From: DASVBJ01 sp036375895
GTDB taxonomy: Bacteria > Actinomycetota > Actinomycetes > JACCUZ01
NCBI GenBank assembly: GCA_036375895.1
Contig: DASVBJ010000147.1
Coordinates: 1 to 11,248 of the forward strand
Reading direction: 5' to 3'
Length of the DNA: 11,248 nucleotides
Every line of letters begins with the position of its first letter. Within the stretch, counting starts at the first letter, position 1. The translations under genes were made by a program, and so were the position numbers. The notes beneath the pieces are model-generated. The model had not been told where the DNA came from. It saw nothing but the letters and a program-made list of their open reading frames with translations, and ran no database searches. Positions 7,459-11,248 of the stretch are shown here, one piece after another.

Positions 7459-8206
7459 CCAGCTGGCCTACGGCGACGGCGAGCCGGTCACGGAGCGCAC
7501 CGAGCGCGCCGCCGCACTCGTCCGCGCGCAGTCCGGCGCCGACCTCGTCGTGCTGCCCGAGCTGTGGCCGCAGGGCGGGTTCGCCTACGACACGTGGGAG
7601 CCCGCGGCCGAGCCCGCGGACGGGCCCGTCGTGACGGCCATGCGGGGGGCGGCCCGCGACCTCGGCGCGATGCTCCACATGGGCTCGTACGTCGAGCGCG
7701 ACGAGGCCGGGCGCCTCTTCAACACCTCGGTGCTGATCGGGCCCGACGGCCGGCTGCTCACGACGTACCGCAAGATCCACCTGTTCGGTTTCGGCGAGGG
7801 CGAGCCCAAGCTGATGAACCCGGGTGACGAGGTCGTCGTGCACGACCGGCTCGGGCTGGCGACCTGCTACGACCTGCGCTTCCCCGAGCTGTTCCGGGCG
7901 CTCGTCGACCGCGGCGCCGAGGTGCTCCTGATGCCCGCGGCGTGGCCGGCCAAGCGCGTCGCCCACTGGCGGCTGCTCGCGCAGGCCCGCGCGGTGGAGG
8001 AGCAGATGTACGTCGTGGCCTGCAACACCGGCGGGGCGCACTCGGGGGTGCCGATGGGCGGTCACTCGATGGTCGTCGACCCGTGGGGGAGCGTGCTGGC
8101 GGAGGCCGGGGACGGCGAGGAGGTGCTCGTCGTCGACGTGGACGTCGACACCGTGGCGGCCACGCGAGCCGCCTTCCCGGTCCTCGCCGACCGGCGGCTG
8201 CGGTGA
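7442..8206 (+). CDS. Carbon-nitrogen hydrolase (nitrilase superfamily, Nit2/omega-amidase-like)
   Basis: A 254-residue single-domain nitrilase-superfamily hydrolase with the Glu-Lys-Cys triad visible: E40 in LPELW, K111 in YRKIHLF and C142 in ATCYDLRFPE. Further family features are WP-x-R-x-x-HW (168-176) and ARAVEEQMYVVACN (182-195). The CYDLRFPE block and RKIHLF resemble Nit2/YafV-type omega-amidases, which hydrolyse 2-oxoglutaramate or 2-oxosuccinamate, but other amidases share these motifs, so the substrate is an inference. The frame is open further upstream, but that part runs antisense through the neighbouring gene. The ATG at 7442 is supported by GAGG at 7429-7432 and by MRVHVIQ beginning the first family strand. 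Its stop overlaps the next start by 4 bases. Any promoter must lie inside or beyond the start of the divergent isomerase-type gene. Confidence 0.9.
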   Translation: MRVHVIQLAYGDGEPVTERTERAAALVRAQSGADLVVLPELWPQGGFAYDTWEPAAEPADGPVVTAMRGAARDLGAMLHMGSYVERDEAGRLFNTSVLIGPDGRLLTTYRKIHLFGFGEGEPKLMNPGDEVVVHDRLGLATCYDLRFPELFRALVDRGAEVLLMPAAWPAKRVAHWRLLAQARAVEEQMYVVACNTGGAHSGVPMGGHSMVVDPWGSVLAEAGDGEEVLVVDVDVDTVAATRAAFPVLADRRLR

Positions 8207-9342
8207 GCGCCGACGTCCCGCTCGACGGATTCGCGGAGCCGCGGTTCACCGCCGTCAGAGACCGTTTCGCGGCGCTGCTCGCCGACGGCACGGAGACGGG
8301 CGCGGCGGTCTGTGTCTACGTGGGCGGCGAGCCGGTGGTCGACCTGTGGGGCGGCTGGGCGGACGCGGCACGCACCCGGCCGTGGCAGCGCGACACCATC
8401 GTCATGACGTACTCCGTCACCAAGGTGCCCGCCGCGCTCTCGCTGCTGACCCTCGTCGATCGTGGGCTGGTCGGGCTCGACGACCCGGTCGCCTCGGTGT
8501 GGCCGGAGTACGGCGTGGCCGGCAAGGAGTCGACGACCCTGCGCCATCTGCTCGCCCACCAGGCGGGGCTGCCGGCATTCCCCGAGCGGCGGCCCGCCGA
8601 GTCCTGGGCGGACTGGGACGACCTGGCCGGCATGCTCGCCCGGGCCGCGCCGCAGTGGGAGCCCGGCAGCGCGCATGCGGAGCACGCCCTGACCTACGGC
8701 CACCTGCTCGGCGAGGTGGTCCGCCGCGTCGACGGCCGCTCGCTCGGCCAGGTGTGGCGCGAGGACGTCGCCGCTCCACTGGGCCTGGACTTCCAGATCG
8801 GGCTGACCGACGAGGAGTGCGCCCGGGCCGCCGAGGTGGAGTACGCCGTCCCGTCCTGGCCCGCGGACGTGGGCGGTGCCCCCGGGTCGCTGCGCGAGCG
8901 GTCGGTCGGCAACCCGGCCGGCGCCCGCGACCTCGCGGTGCTCAACTCGCGCCTGTGGCGGCAGTCGGAGGTGCCCGCCGTCAACGGGCACGGCACCGCC
9001 CGCGCGATCGCGCACCTCTACGCCGTGCTCGCCGGGCACCGCGACGAGGCGGTGCTCTCGCCGGGCCTGCGCGACGCCGCGTTCAGCGCGGTGGCGAAGG
9101 GACACGACCTCATGCTCGAGCGCGACGTGGTGTGGGGTCTCGGCGTGCAGCTCGAGGACGACTACGTCGGCATGGGCGGTCTCGGCGGCTGCGACGGGCT
9201 CGCGGAGACGGCGCGGGGCTACGCATACGGCTACGTCACCCGTCGCCTCGCGGACCACGAGCGGGCCATCGCCCTCTCGGACACCGTCGAGGGGATCCTC
9301 GACGTCGAGAAGGCCGACGCGGAAGGTGCCGGCCGGTCCTGA
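8203..9342 (+). CDS. Serine beta-lactamase-fold hydrolase/esterase (class C-like)
   Basis: A 379-residue protein of the serine beta-lactamase/EstB-like family, usually esterases or peptidases rather than antibiotic-degrading enzymes. The catalytic S-x-x-K is S71-V-T-K74, and Y165 in TYGHLLG fits the second motif tyrosine. LRHLLAHQAGLPAF (113-126) is a strong family hallmark. The third motif, usually an HGG-like or KTG-like triad, appears here as GMGGLGG (323-329), so the usual histidine is a methionine. I see no signal peptide, which suggests a cytoplasmic enzyme and argues against a role as a periplasmic or secreted beta-lactamase. It starts at GTG 8203, overlapping the nitrilase stop by four bases (GTGA), so the two are translationally coupled. 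The stop codon sits in the loop of a strong hairpin. Substrate unknown. Confidence 0.87.
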   Translation: MSADVPLDGFAEPRFTAVRDRFAALLADGTETGAAVCVYVGGEPVVDLWGGWADAARTRPWQRDTIVMTYSVTKVPAALSLLTLVDRGLVGLDDPVASVWPEYGVAGKESTTLRHLLAHQAGLPAFPERRPAESWADWDDLAGMLARAAPQWEPGSAHAEHALTYGHLLGEVVRRVDGRSLGQVWREDVAAPLGLDFQIGLTDEECARAAEVEYAVPSWPADVGGAPGSLRERSVGNPAGARDLAVLNSRLWRQSEVPAVNGHGTARAIAHLYAVLAGHRDEAVLSPGLRDAAFSAVAKGHDLMLERDVVWGLGVQLEDDYVGMGGLGGCDGLAETARGYAYGYVTRRLADHERAIALSDTVEGILDVEKADAEGAGRS

Positions 9343-9357
9343 GACCGGCCGGCACCT
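9324..9357. terminator. Bidirectional hairpin terminator spanning the beta-lactamase-like stop codon
   Basis: A perfect 15-bp inverted repeat: AGGTGCCGGCCGGTC (9324-9338) and its exact complement (9343-9357), with a 4-nt loop CTGA (9339-9342). The loop contains the TGA stop of the upstream gene. It sits between two convergent genes 33 bp apart, so it can serve both strands. There is no long T-run on either side, as is common for high-GC actinobacterial terminators. Confidence 0.8.
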
Positions 9358-9375
9358 CTCGCCCGTGGTGCCGGG

Positions 9376-11248
9376 CTACGAGCCGGCGTACCACCCCTGC
9401 ACGTCCACCACGACGTTCGTCGTGCCGACCGAGTTGAACAGCCTCAGCTTGCCGTTGGCCGGCAGCCGGACGAGCACCAGGTTGGGCACGCTCTGGCCGG
9501 CGGTGAAGTTGATGTCGCTGGCCGTGGGCCTGGTCGCCAGGTCGGCCGGGTAGACCGTGAGATAACCCGACCTCGTCGGTCCCACCGCAGTGACGTTGAG
9601 AACCACAGCGGTGGGCTTCCGGGCCGAGCCCGCACCGGGAACGCCGGCACGCCCGGACACCTGGAGCGTCTCCGTGGCGCCCGGTCCGAAGGTGGACAGG
9701 CCGCCGGACCCGGTGCGCGAGTCCGCCAACCGCTGTGGCCCGCGGGTGCCGTACAGGGACCCGAGAGCGCTGGTGCCGCCGGTCGCGGTGTACCAGCCGG
9801 AGACGTCGACGACCACGTTCGTGCGCCCCGTGCTGTTGAAGATCTTTACGGTTCCGTCGCTGCCCACAGGTACGACGACACGGTTGGCCAGCGTCCTTCC
9901 GGCCACGAAGTTCACGTTCGACGCGGTCGGCCGGCTCTTGTCACCCGGGTAGACAGTCAGGTAGCCGCTCTTGGTCGGGCTCACCGCGACCACGTTGAGC
10001 ACGACGGCCTCGACCCCACTGGCCGGGACGCCGGTGGCTCCGCCGGTGCCGGTGACCTTGAGCGTCCGGACACCGGCGCCGCCCAGCGGTCCGCCGCTGG
10101 TGCGGGTGTCCAGGGCCCGGTACGGCGACACCGGGGCGAACACCCCACGGTCGTCGTCCGGCGCCGCCTGCGCACCGAACCAGGCACTCACGTCGGCGAT
10201 GACGTGCACCGGCTTCCCCGACCCGTTGTAGATCTGCACCTTGCCGTCCGAGCCCACCCTGCTCTGCACGAGGTTGGCGACCGTCGCCCCCTTCGCGAAG
10301 TTCAGGTTCGAGGCAGTCGGGCGGCTGTCTCCCGACGGCCACACGGTCAGGTATCCGGCGGTGCCCGGGGCGGTGACGGTCATGTTCATCACCGCTGCCT
10401 GCACCCCGCTGGCCGGCAGACCACCGCGGCCCTGCACCTGCAGGGTCAGCGCCTGCCCGGCGCCGAGCATGGCCGCGGGAGCCCCGTTGCCGGTGCGCGT
10501 GTCGAGGATCCGGCTCGGGGTGACTGCCCGGGCGGCGAGGTTCGGGCCGACCAGCACCCGCCTGGTCGACTGGGAGGCACGGCCACCGGTGTCGGTCACC
10601 GTGACCTTGACGGTGAACCTGCCCTCCGCCGTGTAGACGTGGTCGACCGTCGCGTCGGTCGCCGGCTGGGTCACCGGCGAGCTGCCGTCACCGAAGTCGA
10701 AGGTGTAGCTCGCGATGTCTCTCGGGGCCGCGTCCGCCGATCCTGACGCGTCGACCGTCACCGTGTGCGGGGCCATCCCGCTGTACGGCGAGACGGACAG
10801 GCCCGCGACCGGCGCCGCGTTCATCTCCACCACGACGTCGTCGCTGGCGGTGGCTGCCGAGTCGTTCACGGTCAGCCGCAGCACGTAGACGCCCTGCGCC
10901 GAGAACGACGCGCTGGTGGACGAGGCGGTGCCGGTGCCGAACGTCACGCTGCCCGGCCCGCTGACCTTGCTCCACCGGTAAGACAGCGCACCCGGCGGGT
11001 TGGGACGGCTGTCATCGGTCGCGCGCCCCACCAGGCTCACCGTCCCGGGGAACGGCTGGTCGAGCTGGTCGGGTCCGGCGCTGACGGTCGGCGTGCCGTT
11101 GACGCTCACCGCCGCACTTTCGGTGTCGCTGAGCCCGGCGGCGTCGGTAACCGTCACCGTGAGCACGTAGTCGCCCTTGACGGCGTACGTGTGTGTCACG
11201 GACGGGGTCGCCTGGGTGACGGGCGACGAGCCGTCCCCGAACTCGAAC
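9376..11248 (-). CDS. Secreted modular protein with PKD domains and three beta-rich repeats, N-terminus beyond window
   Basis: The frame is open from the right window edge to the TGA at 9376-9378, giving the last 623 residues of a larger protein. The GTG at 11199 is not the start: upstream codons continue a PKD domain (FEFGDGSSPVTQ). Modules in order: end of a PKD domain (11098-11247); a PKD-like Ig domain with WSKVSGPGSVTFG (10822-11091); a third PKD domain with FDFGDGSSPVTQ (10546-10818); then three copies of a roughly 115-residue beta-rich repeat marked by LDTR, GYLTVYP, RPTAS and VVDVSGWY-type motifs. The repeat is frequent in actinobacterial extracellular proteins, but its function is unclear. 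I see no catalytic domain, LPXTG motif or C-terminal membrane helix, so this part is probably secreted or non-covalently surface-bound. Any enzyme domain would lie upstream, outside the window. It converges on the beta-lactamase-like gene. Confidence 0.85.
   Translation of the reverse strand, partial: FEFGDGSSPVTQATPSVTHTYAVKGDYVLTVTVTDAAGLSDTESAAVSVNGTPTVSAGPDQLDQPFPGTVSLVGRATDDSRPNPPGALSYRWSKVSGPGSVTFGTGTASSTSASFSAQGVYVLRLTVNDSAATASDDVVVEMNAAPVAGLSVSPYSGMAPHTVTVDASGSADAAPRDIASYTFDFGDGSSPVTQPATDATVDHVYTAEGRFTVKVTVTDTGGRASQSTRRVLVGPNLAARAVTPSRILDTRTGNGAPAAMLGAGQALTLQVQGRGGLPASGVQAAVMNMTVTAPGTAGYLTVWPSGDSRPTASNLNFAKGATVANLVQSRVGSDGKVQIYNGSGKPVHVIADVSAWFGAQAAPDDDRGVFAPVSPYRALDTRTSGGPLGGAGVRTLKVTGTGGATGVPASGVEAVVLNVVAVSPTKSGYLTVYPGDKSRPTASNVNFVAGRTLANRVVVPVGSDGTVKIFNSTGRTNVVVDVSGWYTATGGTSALGSLYGTRGPQRLADSRTGSGGLSTFGPGATETLQVSGRAGVPGAGSARKPTAVVLNVTAVGPTRSGYLTVYPADLATRPTASDINFTAGQSVPNLVLVRLPANGKLRLFNSVGTTNVVVDVQGWYAGS
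9385..10518 (-). repeat. Three tandem protein repeats (about 113-118 residues each) in the secreted protein
   Basis: Reading on the minus strand, repeat 1 covers 10174-10518, repeat 2 covers 9787-10125 and repeat 3 covers 9385-9738, with spacers of about 16 residues. All share an R-x-x-D-(T/S)-R-T start, a GY-LTV-(Y/W)-P strand, RPTAS-(N/D)-x-NF, a V(G)-x-(D/N)-G-(K/T) turn and a final VxDV-x-(G/A)-W-(Y/F). Repeats 2 and 3 look closer to each other (SGYLTVYP; NVVVDV) than to repeat 1. The third has LADSRTG in place of LDTRT and an inserted SARKP, so the copies have diverged and are not a recent duplication. Confidence 0.82.

Noticed and set aside
7942..8202. Upstream in-frame extension of the beta-lactamase-like gene
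   Set aside because: It overlaps the nitrilase out of frame and is Arg/Gly-rich. The GTG at 8203 gives the usual 4-base coupled overlap.
8062..9258. A 398-residue minus-strand frame opposite the beta-lactamase-like gene
   Set aside because: It is antisense to a gene with clear catalytic motifs and has no recognisable domain or start signals.
11197..11199. GTG as start of the PKD protein
   Set aside because: Codons to the right of it continue a PKD domain in the same frame (FEFGDGSSPVTQ), so the gene begins outside the window.

Overview
This is a high-GC, gene-dense window with almost exclusively G/C third codon positions. The organism is most likely an actinomycete (Actinomycetota). Signs of this are a mycothiol-dependent maleylpyruvate isomerase-type protein, the actinobacterial style of the branched-chain 2-oxoacid dehydrogenase genes, GTG starts, TANNNT-like -10 boxes with likely leaderless starts, and a secreted protein built from PKD domains plus a tandem beta-rich repeat common in actinobacterial exoproteins. 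I cannot name the genus from the sequence alone.

Layout from left to right. (1) Positions 1-1819, minus strand: an EamA/DMT-family exporter followed 28 bp downstream by a PhoD-like metallophosphatase whose C-terminus is cut by the window edge. (2) Positions 1820-2075: a divergent control region with one promoter candidate per direction and several overlapping inverted repeats. (3) Positions 2076-2744, plus strand: an unrecognised single-pass membrane or secreted protein with a Pro/Ala/Thr/Val-rich ectodomain. (4) Positions 2955-6570, plus strand: a tight three-gene operon for E1-alpha, E1-beta and E2 of a branched-chain 2-oxoacid (or pyruvate-like) dehydrogenase complex, with no E3 gene here. 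(5) Positions 6612-7421, minus strand: a DinB-fold mycothiol-dependent maleylpyruvate isomerase family protein, convergent with the operon. (6) Positions 7442-9342, plus strand: a translationally coupled pair, a Nit2/omega-amidase-like carbon-nitrogen hydrolase and a serine beta-lactamase-fold esterase or hydrolase. Only 20 bp separate this pair from the divergent isomerase gene. (7) A perfect 15-bp hairpin at 9324-9357, lying over the beta-lactamase-like stop codon, separates it from the convergent gene at 9376-11247. (8) That gene is the C-terminal 623 codons of a large secreted protein: three PKD-type domains followed by three copies of a roughly 115-residue beta-rich repeat.

The best-defined metabolic unit is the 2-oxoacid dehydrogenase operon, which would feed branched-chain acyl-CoA into energy metabolism and branched fatty acid synthesis. 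The nitrilase/beta-lactamase-like pair is probably a small housekeeping or salvage unit with unknown substrates. I see no tRNA, rRNA, CRISPR array, insertion sequence, prophage or recognisable defence system. The window looks like chromosomal core and secretome sequence rather than a mobile island. The points most worth a second look are the structured control region before 2076, the orphan membrane protein it seems to drive, the leaderless-looking promoters, the stop-codon-spanning terminator and the modular surface protein.
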